From contig CALUDO010000005.1 in the NCBI GenBank assembly GCA_943914835.1, positions 1 through 64,000 of the forward strand: a DNA stretch of 64,000 nucleotides, written 5' to 3'. Both the position numbers and the translations under genes were made by a program. The DNA comes from an uncultured Eremococcus sp. GTDB lineage: Bacteria; Bacillota; Bacilli; Lactobacillales; Aerococcaceae. The notes under the pieces are model-generated. The model saw only the letters and a program-made list of their open reading frames with translations, was not told the DNA's origin and ran no database searches. Shown here one piece after another: positions 1 to 7,891 of the stretch. Positions within the stretch are counted from its first letter, which is position 1, and every line of letters starts with the position of its first letter.

Positions 1-32
1 AATATTAGTTTTGATTAATTATTTCTCTCATT

Positions 33-746
33 TTACTTGTGGTCTGTCCGTCGAATAAGCCAATTGAATATCAATTGACTCACTAAGACAACCAAGAGGA
101 TTAGAACCGTTGCGACTAGGATGACATCCATCCGACTCCGTTGGTAGCCTCGAGCAATGGCAATGGTTCCCAGACCCCCTCCGGCTACAGAACCGGCCAT
201 GGCCGTAAGACCAATTACAGAAATGACGGTGGAAGCAGACACTCTAAGTAAGGCTGGTAGGCCCTCCCTTAAATAAACGCGGAAAATAATATCCGTAGGG
301 GTCGCTCCCATGGCTTGGGCCGCTTCAACCACTCCAGGATCCACTTCTAAAAGAGCAATTTCCACTTGACGGGCAAAGAAAGGTACCACGGAGAATATAA
401 TAGGAACCGTAGCGGCGGTCGGGCCGATCGTTGTTCCAACAATAAATCGGGTCACATTGACTAAAAGAGCAAGGAGAATAATAAAGGGAATAGACCGGAA
501 GATATTGACCAAATTATCTAGAACCCTATACAAACCCTTAGATTCTAGGATACCCCCTGGACCAGTGACTGTCATCACTATTCCCAAGACTAACCCAATC
601 AAACCACCAATTAAGGCCGTTATTAAGACCATATAAATTGTTTCCCAAGTGGCTGTCACAAATTCATCCCGTAATTTCCAAGCAAAGGGCATCCATTCTT
701 CCATGGTGCTTTCAAAGGCTTGGCTAAACAAAAATACTTGGTACAT
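33..746 (-). CDS. metI: Methionine ABC transporter permease MetI
   Basis: Integral membrane permease of a methionine importer of the MetNIQ type. The 237-residue protein has five to six hydrophobic segments and the permease EAA loop at about residues 141-165 (EAAQAMGATP followed by REGLP), which docks on the ATPase. The start codon is preceded by AAGGAGG at 10 bases and overlaps the metN stop codon (TAATG), so translation is probably coupled. The binding protein MetQ is not in the window and would be expected just beyond the left edge. Regulation should come from the T-box ahead of metN. Family assignment is firm; methionine as substrate rests on MetN having a NIL domain and on the T-box. Confidence 0.93.
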   Translation of the reverse strand: MYQVFLFSQAFESTMEEWMPFAWKLRDEFVTATWETIYMVLITALIGGLIGLVLGIVMTVTGPGGILESKGLYRVLDNLVNIFRSIPFIILLALLVNVTRFIVGTTIGPTAATVPIIFSVVPFFARQVEIALLEVDPGVVEAAQAMGATPTDIIFRVYLREGLPALLRVSASTVISVIGLTAMAGSVAGGGLGTIAIARGYQRSRMDVILVATVLILLVVLVSQLIFNWLIRRTDHK

Positions 747-1816
747 TAGAATTTATCCTCCTTCTTTTGGGCCTGGGCTTCAATCAAACTTTCGATACTT
801 TCAATATGCACTTGATTCTCCTCCAGAAAGGCTAGGGCCTGGTTAATGGCTTGGTCGTCCCCTGTAATCCCTACCAGAAGATTACCAACTGGAACCTCTT
901 GTAATATTTCCACGTGACCAAAGAGGATATTCACTTCCACTTGGAAGTCGCGCATCATGCGCGCAATAAAGGGCTGGGTCGTCCCCTCTCCCACATAAGA
1001 TAAGCGGACTAACCGCCCTTCTTTTCTAAGTCGGTTGGTTGATTCATGGCCAAGAACTAAAGCTACTTCTTGGTCCAAGTGAGTGGCCGTATTAATAAAT
1101 TCTTTGGTCAATGCCTGCTTGGGTTGGGTAAAGATATCTACAATAGACCCCTCTTCAAGCAGGTGGCCATCTTCCATAACAGCTACTCGGTCACATAAGT
1201 CCTTAACGACAGACATTTCGTGGGTAATAATCACAATAGTAAGGTTCAATTTCTTATTGAGGTCCCCTAGGAGTTCCAAGATAGATGACGTTGTCTTAGG
1301 GTCTAGGGCAGAAGTTGCCTCATCGCATAAAAGTATATTGGGATCATTGGCCAAAGCTCGAGCAATAGCTACCCGTTGCTTCTGTCCCCCAGATAATTGG
1401 CTAGGATAATTTCCGCTTTTATCCGCAAGCCCCACTAAGTCTAAAAGGGCTGCTACCTTATCCGCCCTCTCCTGCCGACTTAATTTAGACCCCTTCAAAG
1501 GAAATGCAACATTCTCAAAAATTGTTCGTGAATCCATCAGGTTAAAATGTTGGAAAATCATACCAATTTTCTTGCGGGCGGTTCTTAATTGATCCGGGGA
1601 TAAGGCCAACATATCTTGTCCCTTCACTTGAACTGTTCCCTTAGTCGGCCGTTGAAGAAGGTTAATGGTCCGCACCAGGGTAGACTTCCCTGCCCCACTA
1701 TAACCAACGATGCCATATATTTCGCCTTTATTCACATGAATCGATACATCTCTAACAGCCTTGACCACCCGCTGGTCGGAGTGGAAGGTGACATCAATAT
1801 TTTTTAAATCAATCAT
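746..1816 (-). CDS. metN: Methionine ABC transporter ATP-binding protein MetN
   Basis: ATPase subunit that powers methionine uptake with MetI. Walker A (GYSGAGKST) is at residues 38-46, the signature LSGGQ and the Walker B (LLCDEATSALD) follow, and about 80 C-terminal residues form a NIL domain, the regulatory methionine-binding module typical of MetN. I placed the start two codons inside the longest frame: the upstream ATG lies one base from the Shine-Dalgarno GGAGG, whereas this ATG is seven bases away. The protein is then 356 residues, normal for the family. It is the first gene of the operon, directly downstream of the T-box leader. Confidence 0.94.
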   Translation of the reverse strand: MIDLKNIDVTFHSDQRVVKAVRDVSIHVNKGEIYGIVGYSGAGKSTLVRTINLLQRPTKGTVQVKGQDMLALSPDQLRTARKKIGMIFQHFNLMDSRTIFENVAFPLKGSKLSRQERADKVAALLDLVGLADKSGNYPSQLSGGQKQRVAIARALANDPNILLCDEATSALDPKTTSSILELLGDLNKKLNLTIVIITHEMSVVKDLCDRVAVMEDGHLLEEGSIVDIFTQPKQALTKEFINTATHLDQEVALVLGHESTNRLRKEGRLVRLSYVGEGTTQPFIARMMRDFQVEVNILFGHVEILQEVPVGNLLVGITGDDQAINQALAFLEENQVHIESIESLIEAQAQKKEDKF

Positions 1817-1865
1817 TGCCATTCCTCCTCATAATGTCTATATTCTATCTTGAAATTCTGACTAT

Positions 1866-2145
1866 AAAAAAAGCTCGCCCTTAAAAAGGACGAGTTCTAT
1901 CGCGTTACCACCTTTATTTATCGACCCATCACTGGGTCAACCTCCATCAGTACACATCTATACTGGGGCAGCTTTAACGGGTGCTTCCGTTCCCCTTCCT
2001 CACCCAGTCAGGATGCATCCTAGGGACCGCTCCATGGTCATTTTCACAGGTGATTTCTTTCTCATTTGCAGCTTACCTGAGATCTCTAATTTAAGAAATA
2101 CACACTCTTACTTTCCACTTCAAAGCGTTTATAAATATAGATTAA
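1866..2145 (-). promoter_or_regulatory. T-box riboswitch leader of metNI (probably methionine-specific)
   Basis: On the minus strand the conserved T-box element AAAGGTGGTAACGCG (1900-1914) is followed by an intrinsic terminator: a GC stem (CTCGTCC with GGGCGAG, 1867-1896) and seven U. A structured stem I region lies upstream. An ATG followed by A at 2039-2041 sits where the specifier codon is expected, which would make it a tRNA-Met sensor; this agrees with the downstream gene but the specifier was placed by eye. A TTGACA -35 is at 2167-2172, with a poor TAAGAT-like -10 about 16 bases downstream. Uncharged tRNA-Met would favour antitermination and transporter expression. Confidence 0.9.
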
Positions 2146-2249
2146 TCTTACTTAAATTATTTCATTTGTCAACCAAAACTATTAAACTATAAGGGATAAG
2201 GAGGGGGGAAACTCTCCTCACCCTTGAAATAGAAAGTGACGTGACATTG

Positions 2250-3368
2250 ATGATAGAAAAATCTATTGGCATTATAGGTGGAGGCATTGTAGGAGCTACC
2301 GCAGCCTACTACCTAGCTCGATCCGGGCAAAAAGTAAGCCTCTTTGACCATGGCAAAGGACAAGCATCTAAAGCAGCGGCTGGAATTATCAACCCCTGGT
2401 TCTCCCTCCGCCGCAACCAAGCCTGGTACCAAATCGTGGCTAAAGGGGCTGAATTCTACCGAGAGCTAATCACTGACTTGGACCAAGATGGTTATCCCAG
2501 CCAGGATATTTTCCAAGTGGATGGAGCCTTAATGATTCGCCATAGTGACAAACGCTATCGTAAGGACCTAGACCAGGCTGCCGCCAAACGACCTGAATCA
2601 CCTTCCATGGGGGAGGTCAAGACCGTTCAAGCCCAAGATTACTTCCCCTGGGCTAAAGCCAAGCTCAAGGCTACCTATGTGGAAGGGGGCGGCCGAGTCG
2701 ATGGAAGCCACTTAATCGAAACTCTCCACCGGGCAATCATAGACCTAGGTGGCCAAATCATCCAGGCCCAGGCTAGTCTTCAAGGTGGAGGAAACTCTCC
2801 TCTTCTAGTTCGAGCCAACCAAGCCAATTATTCATTTGACCACCTGCTCTTAGCTGTAGGAGCCTGGCTGCCATCTCTCCTAGAACCCTTGGGCTATCAA
2901 GTAGATATTCGTCCCCAAAAGGGGCAACTCTATGTGATCGAAGACCCAGACTTCAAAGACCGACATTGGCCAGTGATTATGCCTTCTGGCCTAACCGATA
3001 TCATCCCCTTTAATAACGGACAAATTATTGTTGGAGCTAGTCACGAAGATGACCAAGCCTATAATCTAGACCCAGATATGGATCAAATTGAAGCTCTGCG
3101 TTCAGACTTAGCCCAGATTGCTCCCGACCTAGCAGATTACCCTATTAAAGAGGTCCGAGTAGGGACCCGGGCCCAAAGTAAGGATTATTCTGTGGTCTTA
3201 GGACGAGTTCCCGGCTTAAACCAGGTCTGGGCTGTGTCTGGACTAGGTTCTTCAGGCCTCACCTCTGGCCCCTATATCGGGGCCCAGTGGGCCCAATATA
3301 TCTTAAGCGGTCAATGGGATATTCACGATGAGCTCTACCCAATAGATTCCTATATACACCAAGCCTAA
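2250..3368 (+). CDS. FAD-dependent oxidoreductase, D-amino-acid oxidase (DadA/GlyOx) family
   Basis: Flavoenzyme of the DAO superfamily, which oxidises amino acids or N-methylated amines with FAD. The N-terminal dinucleotide-binding fold is clear (IGIIGGGIVGATAAYYLA, with an acidic residue closing the second strand), and the C-terminal part has the usual GxRAQSKDYSVVLGRVPG and GLGSSGLTSGPYIG motifs that contact FAD. The substrate cannot be told from sequence. Three start codons lie within nine bases (GTG 2241, TTG 2247, ATG 2250); I chose the ATG because a weak AAAGTGA lies upstream of it. A strong AAGGAGG at about 2198 lies too far upstream to serve it. Monocistronic, divergent from metN. 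Confidence 0.82.
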   Translation: MIEKSIGIIGGGIVGATAAYYLARSGQKVSLFDHGKGQASKAAAGIINPWFSLRRNQAWYQIVAKGAEFYRELITDLDQDGYPSQDIFQVDGALMIRHSDKRYRKDLDQAAAKRPESPSMGEVKTVQAQDYFPWAKAKLKATYVEGGGRVDGSHLIETLHRAIIDLGGQIIQAQASLQGGGNSPLLVRANQANYSFDHLLLAVGAWLPSLLEPLGYQVDIRPQKGQLYVIEDPDFKDRHWPVIMPSGLTDIIPFNNGQIIVGASHEDDQAYNLDPDMDQIEALRSDLAQIAPDLADYPIKEVRVGTRAQSKDYSVVLGRVPGLNQVWAVSGLGSSGLTSGPYIGAQWAQYILSGQWDIHDELYPIDSYIHQA

Positions 3369-3455
3369 GACCACCATTTAATTATACATTTTTGCCCCTT
3401 TTTGGTATCCTGTTAATGAACTATGTGTTCAAATAAAACATAAGGAGAGAAAAGT

Positions 3456-3833
3456 ATGTTCAAAGAATTTCGTAATTTTATCGCTAATGACAACGTCCTA
3501 ACCATGGCTGTTGGTATTATTATGGGGTCCGCTTTTACTGCTATTGTTACTTCCCTAGTTGAAGATATTTTTATGCCCCTGATTGCAGCCTTGACTGGTA
3601 ATGTCGATGTATCTGACCTATCCCTAATGATTGGTGATACCCCCATTGGTGTCGGTCTCTTCCTACAAGCAATTATTAATTTCTTATTAATTGCCGGCTT
3701 ATTATTCCTGACCCTTAAAGCCCTAGAGAAGGCTCAAGGTAAGAAACTCATCGAAACCGACGATGAGGAACCTGCAGGACCTAGCGAAACTGACCTATTA
3801 GAAAGTATCCTAGCTGAACTTAAACAAAAATAA
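3456..3833 (+). CDS. mscL: Large-conductance mechanosensitive channel MscL
   Basis: Homopentameric membrane valve that opens under osmotic downshock. The 125-residue protein has the MscL pattern: an amphipathic N-terminus (FKEFRNFIANDNVLTMAVG), TM1 with the pore-lining GIIMGSAFTAIVTSLVEDIFMPLI, a short external loop, TM2 at about residues 68-90, and an acidic C-terminal helix ending in a LESILAELK bundle. Length and motifs are typical. AAGGAGAG lies eight bases ahead of the ATG. It stands alone between the flavoenzyme gene and a bidirectional terminator. Confidence 0.96.
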   Translation: MFKEFRNFIANDNVLTMAVGIIMGSAFTAIVTSLVEDIFMPLIAALTGNVDVSDLSLMIGDTPIGVGLFLQAIINFLLIAGLLFLTLKALEKAQGKKLIETDDEEPAGPSETDLLESILAELKQK

Positions 3834-3849
3834 GCAAGGGATCATAAAC

Positions 3850-3907
3850 AAAAAACCTTTCTTCAATCAACTTGTCCAAACAAGTTAGGCTGAAGAAAGG
3901 TTTTTTT
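3850..3907. terminator. Bidirectional intrinsic terminator between mscL and tag
   Basis: The inverted repeat AAAAAACCTTTCTTCA / TGAAGAAAGGTTTTTT encloses an inner CAACTTG/CAAGTT stem. Runs of A and T on both sides let it end both the mscL transcript and the opposing tag operon. Confidence 0.9.
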
Positions 3908-3920
3908 GAGGGTGGAAAAC

Positions 3921-4466
3921 TTAAGAGAAATCACAATTTGATTGGTGATGGTTGTAAACCCCAATCGCCTGAAGGTAAGAATAAATGGTCACTGACCCAA
4001 TGAACTTAAAACCTCTAGCTTTCATATCTTTGGCCACCTGATCACTGAGTTGGCTCCGCTTATACTGGCTTCCTGACTCGTCTCGAATGACTTGTCCCTG
4101 GGTGAAGTTCCAAATATAAGTAGCAAAACTCCCCCACTCTTGCTGGACTCGGATAAAGGCTTGGGCATTTACTCGACTAGCCGCAATCTTACCAGGATGG
4201 CGGATAATCCCTGGATCATCTCCTAATTCCGCTAATTTTAAATCATCATATTCAGCAATCATTTGATAATTAAAATTATCAAATGCTGCCTGGAAATTGG
4301 AATATTTGGACAAGACCAGCCGCCAGGAAAGTCCCGTATGGAAGCTTTCTAGGAGCAACCATTTAAATAGAGCCCGGTCGTCATGAAGGGGTTTACCCCA
4401 GACCTGGTCGTGATAGGCTACATAATAATCAGCCTGTCCCTGGATCCATTGACACCGATTAACCAT
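3921..4466 (-). CDS. tag: DNA-3-methyladenine glycosylase I
   Basis: Base-excision repair glycosylase that removes 3-methyladenine. The zinc-anchoring residues of Tag are present: Cys5 and His19 near the N-terminus (RCQW and YHDQVWG) and His174/Cys178 at the C-terminus (HHQSNC). Glu40 in LLLESFHTGLSW corresponds to the conserved active-site glutamate; the usual QAGLSW reads HTGLSW here, a mild deviation. The ribosome site AGGAGG lies in the end of the upstream membrane-protein gene, four bases away, so the pair is probably translationally coupled. Last gene of the long minus-strand replication and RNA-modification block. Confidence 0.92.
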   Translation of the reverse strand: MVNRCQWIQGQADYYVAYHDQVWGKPLHDDRALFKWLLLESFHTGLSWRLVLSKYSNFQAAFDNFNYQMIAEYDDLKLAELGDDPGIIRHPGKIAASRVNAQAFIRVQQEWGSFATYIWNFTQGQVIRDESGSQYKRSQLSDQVAKDMKARGFKFIGSVTIYSYLQAIGVYNHHQSNCDFS

Positions 4467-4470
4467 CGTC

Positions 4471-5493
4471 CTAACCTCCTACAAAAATATGATAGAGTCC
4501 CATAAGAATTATTAAGAGGAGGTAGAGGTAATTAATCTCCTTCACCGCCAGAATAAAGGCCAAGTAGTCACGAATAATATAATACGGCAGAAGATAATAT
4601 GGAGAGGGGGTTCCCTCAAACCGAGCCTGAAACCTCGTCTTCTCTGCAAAATATAAGGACCGGGCCAGATGAAAACGCGAAGTAATGACCAGAACTGCCG
4701 GTGGCTCTGAGAAAGTAGCCTTTAAAAGCGCCTGGCTATAGACAAAATTATGGTAGGTGTTTTCAGACTCTCTTTCTAAGAGAATTTGCTTGCCCTCAAC
4801 TCCCTGACCCAAGAGATAATCCCGCATCAAGTCAGCCTCACTCAAGCTTTCATCCTCCAATCCTCCTCCAGTCACTAAGAAAAACAAGGAGTGTCCTTCT
4901 CGCTTAACCTGCCACTGATAAATCCGCAAGGCCCGATCGAGACGGTTTTTCATTAGAAAAGGTAAGTTATTAGGATTATCGACCTTCTGTCCTAAAACCA
5001 TGACCACGTCGTAGCTTTTATGAAGGGGCTTCAAATCTACTACTAGATTGAGCAGGTTAAAAGCAATGAAACTTCCCATGAAATAAAGACTAATATCGAT
5101 TAACATATCGATGTAATACTCAAAGCGAACCTGTTTTAGATTGAAGACGGCCCAAATAATAAAGACAACCATCATAATCAGCATAAGAGCAATGCCTATA
5201 TCGAGCTTAGTTTGCCGGGAATCTCGTTTAGGGCCAAAAATATCTCTAATCAAAATAAGAACCAAAACCGTTAAAAAGAAGGGCATAAAAACAACCAAAA
5301 AACCTGAAGAGGCATAAACAAAGAGTCGTATCACCGCAAAAATCTTTAAGGAAGAGCTGGTAATCAAGCCAATAATGAGGGAGGTCAAAGCAAAATAAAA
5401 GCTAACGACCGTTGGTAGAGGGGTATGGAGGGAACGAATCCCACTATAGGTTGCTAACATGGCAAATATAATGGTCAAAGCAAAATATATCAT
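4471..5493 (-). CDS. YdcF/SanA-type DUF218 membrane protein
   Basis: The N-terminal half has about five hydrophobic helices (residues 1-150). A soluble DUF218 domain follows (about 160-305), recognisable by DVVMVLGQKV, VTGGG, SEADLMRDYLL and the ESENTYHNFVYS segment, then a final transmembrane helix. Proteins of this kind (YdcF, SanA, ElyC) are linked to envelope integrity and peptidoglycan precursor metabolism, but no reaction is established for most. GGGGGAGG lies five bases ahead of the ATG. Sits between rsmI and tag in the same direction. Confidence 0.8.
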   Translation of the reverse strand: MIYFALTIIFAMLATYSGIRSLHTPLPTVVSFYFALTSLIIGLITSSSLKIFAVIRLFVYASSGFLVVFMPFFLTVLVLILIRDIFGPKRDSRQTKLDIGIALMLIMMVVFIIWAVFNLKQVRFEYYIDMLIDISLYFMGSFIAFNLLNLVVDLKPLHKSYDVVMVLGQKVDNPNNLPFLMKNRLDRALRIYQWQVKREGHSLFFLVTGGGLEDESLSEADLMRDYLLGQGVEGKQILLERESENTYHNFVYSQALLKATFSEPPAVLVITSRFHLARSLYFAEKTRFQARFEGTPSPYYLLPYYIIRDYLAFILAVKEINYLYLLLIILMGLYHIFVGG

Positions 5494-5517
5494 CCCTACC
5501 TCCCCCTGGCTGGCTAC

Positions 5518-6393
5518 TTATTTTTCAATCTCATGATAGGCCTGATAGACTTCTTGTTTCTTCACCTTTTGAATCCGGGCTACTTGTTTAATCGCTTCTT
5601 TGGATGTCATACCTTCTTGGGCCATGAGGAGTTCAACATGTTCCTTATAGGGCAGGGTTTGATCTGCGGCGAGTATGTTTGTCCCTAGGCTTCCACCCTC
5701 AATCACTACAACGAACTCCCCTTTAAGGGTATGCTGGTCCAGATAGTCCGCCAGCTCTACCTGGCTTCCCCTTAGGTAATGTTCATATAACTTAGTTAAC
5801 TCCCGAGCCAAGACCAGGCGACAATCTGGTCCTAAAACCCTCCCCACCTGGTGGACCAAATGTTTGATTCGATAGGGCGACTCATAGAAGATTCCTGTTT
5901 CTTGACGGCGACCTAAATCCTCCAACAAGTCAACCTGGTCGCCTTTATTTCTGGGGAAGAAACCATAGTAGGTAAACCGACTGGCTGTTAAGCCAGAAGC
6001 CACTAGGCCGGTCAAGGCAGCATTAGGTCCAGGTAAACTCGTCACTGGGATATCTGCTTGTAAGCAAGCTTGAACCAGGGGATGTCCTGGGTCATTAATT
6101 AAAGGCATACCAGCATCTGAAACGAGAGCCAAACGTTGGCCTTTTTGAAGTTGGTCGATTAAGCTTGCTACCCGATTTTGACTGGAATGGTCATGGAAAC
6201 TTTCTAAGTTTGTATCAATCTCATAGTGTTGAAGGAGCTTTTTTGTCTGCCGCGTATCCTCAGCCAGAATTAAATCAACCTCACCTAAGATCCTGAGGGC
6301 CCTTAGAGTCATATCCTCCAAGTTCCCAATAGGGGTGGGGACTAGATACAGACAAGGTCCTTTCTCTACTTTATAAGTCATCTGTGATTGCAT
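5518..6393 (-). CDS. rsmI: 16S rRNA (cytidine1402-2'-O)-methyltransferase RsmI
   Basis: SAM-dependent methyltransferase of the tetrapyrrole-methylase fold that modifies C1402 in the ribosomal decoding centre. Diagnostic motifs are LYLVPTPIGNLEDMTLRAL near the N-terminus, LILAEDTRQTKKLL, LVSDAGMPLINDPG and PGPNAALTGLVASGL. At 291 residues it has normal length. Its start overlaps the end of the GIY-YIG gene by 16 bases, and GGGAGG lies six bases upstream. The order yabA-yabB-yazA-rsmI is the same as near the B. subtilis origin. Confidence 0.95.
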   Translation of the reverse strand: MQSQMTYKVEKGPCLYLVPTPIGNLEDMTLRALRILGEVDLILAEDTRQTKKLLQHYEIDTNLESFHDHSSQNRVASLIDQLQKGQRLALVSDAGMPLINDPGHPLVQACLQADIPVTSLPGPNAALTGLVASGLTASRFTYYGFFPRNKGDQVDLLEDLGRRQETGIFYESPYRIKHLVHQVGRVLGPDCRLVLARELTKLYEHYLRGSQVELADYLDQHTLKGEFVVVIEGGSLGTNILAADQTLPYKEHVELLMAQEGMTSKEAIKQVARIQKVKKQEVYQAYHEIEK

Positions 6394-6737
6394 CTTGGTC
6401 CTCCCTTACTGACTACATCTATCTCCTCTTCAAGGCAGGACCGCAAGACCCATCCCTGATTGTGGATATCAGCTTGTCCATGTTTCTTTAGATAGGCTAA
6501 CTTCTTAGCTCGTGTCAACTGTTTGAAGTGATACTCTGCCCGCATGGCTAAGGTTTGGCTGGGCCATTCTTCCGCATAAATCATTTGAACAGGCCGTCGC
6601 TTACCTGGTCGAGTGTACTTGGCCCCCTTACCTAGATTATGTTGTTCTAGACGAGCCTCTAAGTTCACTGTATATCCTCCATACAGGGTATTGTCTTGAC
6701 AAAGCAAAACATAGAAGAAATGTCTCTTACTTTCCAT
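6378..6737 (-). CDS. yazA: GIY-YIG nuclease-superfamily protein (YazA type)
   Basis: Small single-domain GIY-YIG protein. Motif residues are FFYVLLCQDNTLYGGYT (the family's YVL...YTGYT), then LEARLEQHNLGKGAKYTRPG and the conserved Glu in YAEEW at about residue 57. The 119-residue length is slightly above average because of a C-terminal tail. Its physiological substrate is unknown in any bacterium; conserved linkage with rsmI suggests a nucleic-acid role. It overlaps the genes on both sides (11 and 16 bases), indicating an operon. Confidence 0.88.
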   Translation of the reverse strand: MESKRHFFYVLLCQDNTLYGGYTVNLEARLEQHNLGKGAKYTRPGKRRPVQMIYAEEWPSQTLAMRAEYHFKQLTRAKKLAYLKKHGQADIHNQGWVLRSCLEEEIDVVSKGGPRCNHR

Positions 6738-7506
6738 AATAGATCGCCGTCATTTCTGGACTATAGTTCCCCTGGTCATCGTATACAATTAGAGGCCTTT
6801 CAACTTTGACACCATGGCGGCCTCCACGATAAATCGCTTCAATTAAGACCATATTCGCCCTAGCCTCATTCTTAGGATAGATAAACTTGAGCCGATTCAC
6901 TGCAAAATAATTCCTTAGCAGTAGTTCAAATAAATCATCCAAACGGTCTGGGCGGTGAACTATGTAGAGTTTGCCCTTGTCTTTCATGATTTGACGCGCC
7001 TTCTCCACCCAATCAACCATCTTCAAGTGAATTTCGTGACGAGCAATCGCATGACTGTTTAATTTATGAATGGCATTGGAATCTTCCACTAAGAAGTAAG
7101 GAGGATTACAAGAAATTATGTCATACATCCTATGATCCTGTTTCTGAAATTCCTTTAAGTCCATGGCATAGAAATCAATTTGCTGGTCCAGGCCATTCAA
7201 TTGCAGACTCCTTCTAGCCATATCAACCAAATCGGCCTGTATTTCTATACCTTCTAAGTGTTCCTGGGTCCTATTAGCTAAGAGCATAGGAATAATTCCA
7301 TTGCCTGAACAAAAGTCAATGTATTTGAAGGGACGCTTGGGTAATCGAATAAAATCAGCTAAAAGAATAGCATCCAAGGACATGGTGAAATAATCTGACG
7401 ATTGAATAATTTTCAAATTCTCCCGCTCAAGAAAGTCAATCCGTTCTCGATCATTCTTGAGCAGGTTCTGATTTATCCTAGTCGCATGGTTAGTCATTGC
7501 CATCAT
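6727..7506 (-). CDS. yabB: tRNA1(Val) adenine-N6-methyltransferase family protein (YabB/TrmN6)
   Basis: Class I SAM methyltransferase. The SAM-binding strand reads YIDFCSGNGIIPMLLA (about residues 83-98) and the catalytic N6-adenine motif is NPPYF (about 134-138), as in TrmNF/YfiC, which makes m6A37 in tRNA-Val. The start lies inside the end of yabA; several ATGs (7506, 7503, 7497) are possible and no strong Shine-Dalgarno separates them, so coupling to yabA is likely. Position immediately after yabA matches B. subtilis yabB. Confidence 0.9.
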   Translation of the reverse strand: MMAMTNHATRINQNLLKNDRERIDFLERENLKIIQSSDYFTMSLDAILLADFIRLPKRPFKYIDFCSGNGIIPMLLANRTQEHLEGIEIQADLVDMARRSLQLNGLDQQIDFYAMDLKEFQKQDHRMYDIISCNPPYFLVEDSNAIHKLNSHAIARHEIHLKMVDWVEKARQIMKDKGKLYIVHRPDRLDDLFELLLRNYFAVNRLKFIYPKNEARANMVLIEAIYRGGRHGVKVERPLIVYDDQGNYSPEMTAIYYGK

Positions 7507-7864
7507 TCAATCCATCCAGTACTCTTTGACAGAAAATACAAGCTTCTCCTGGATCTCTTCGGGATCCAAAATAGAGGTGACAAATGTGAATTCCTTCATC
7601 ATAGAAAGATTGCAACTGTGCCTGCCCCTTCTTAGGCAGGGAGGATTCTTGTCTAAATGTTTCCTCTCCGCCTACAACAGCTTCCTGTGACGCTTCTTGA
7701 TAGGCTTGAAGGCGACTATGTAGGTCATGGTTATGTAGACGTAGTTGATTGTTCTCTTGAGTTAAATTCTCAACACTCTCTTTCAATTGAGCTACGGTAT
7801 TGCTGAGTCGGATCATATCACTTTCCGTTTGATCCAACAAATCATAGAGTAATTGTTTATCCAC
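7490..7864 (-). CDS. yabA: Replication initiation control protein YabA
   Basis: Negative regulator of chromosome replication that links DnaA to the DnaN clamp. The N-terminal 60 residues form a leucine-rich coiled coil (LLYDLLDQTESDMIRLSNTVAQL) for tetramerisation, and the C-terminus carries the zinc module His93/Cys95 and Cys109/Cys112 (ICHLYFG...CIFC). The start is a GTG, with AAGGAGG seven bases upstream. The start codon sits inside a perfect DnaA box on the opposite strand (TTATCCACA, 7857-7865). Lies between holB and yabB, the standard Firmicutes position. Confidence 0.94.
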   Translation of the reverse strand: MDKQLLYDLLDQTESDMIRLSNTVAQLKESVENLTQENNQLRLHNHDLHSRLQAYQEASQEAVVGGEETFRQESSLPKKGQAQLQSFYDEGIHICHLYFGSRRDPGEACIFCQRVLDGLNDGND

Positions 7865-7891
7865 ACAGTTTCCTCCTTATCTAATAATAGC

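Noticed and set aside
2241..2249. GTG start for the flavoenzyme gene, and similar GTG starts at 14218 and 15937
   Set aside because: At 14218 and 15937 the GTG is part of the Shine-Dalgarno sequence, and a well-spaced ATG follows three codons later; by the same pattern the ATG at 2250 is preferred, although its ribosome site is weak.
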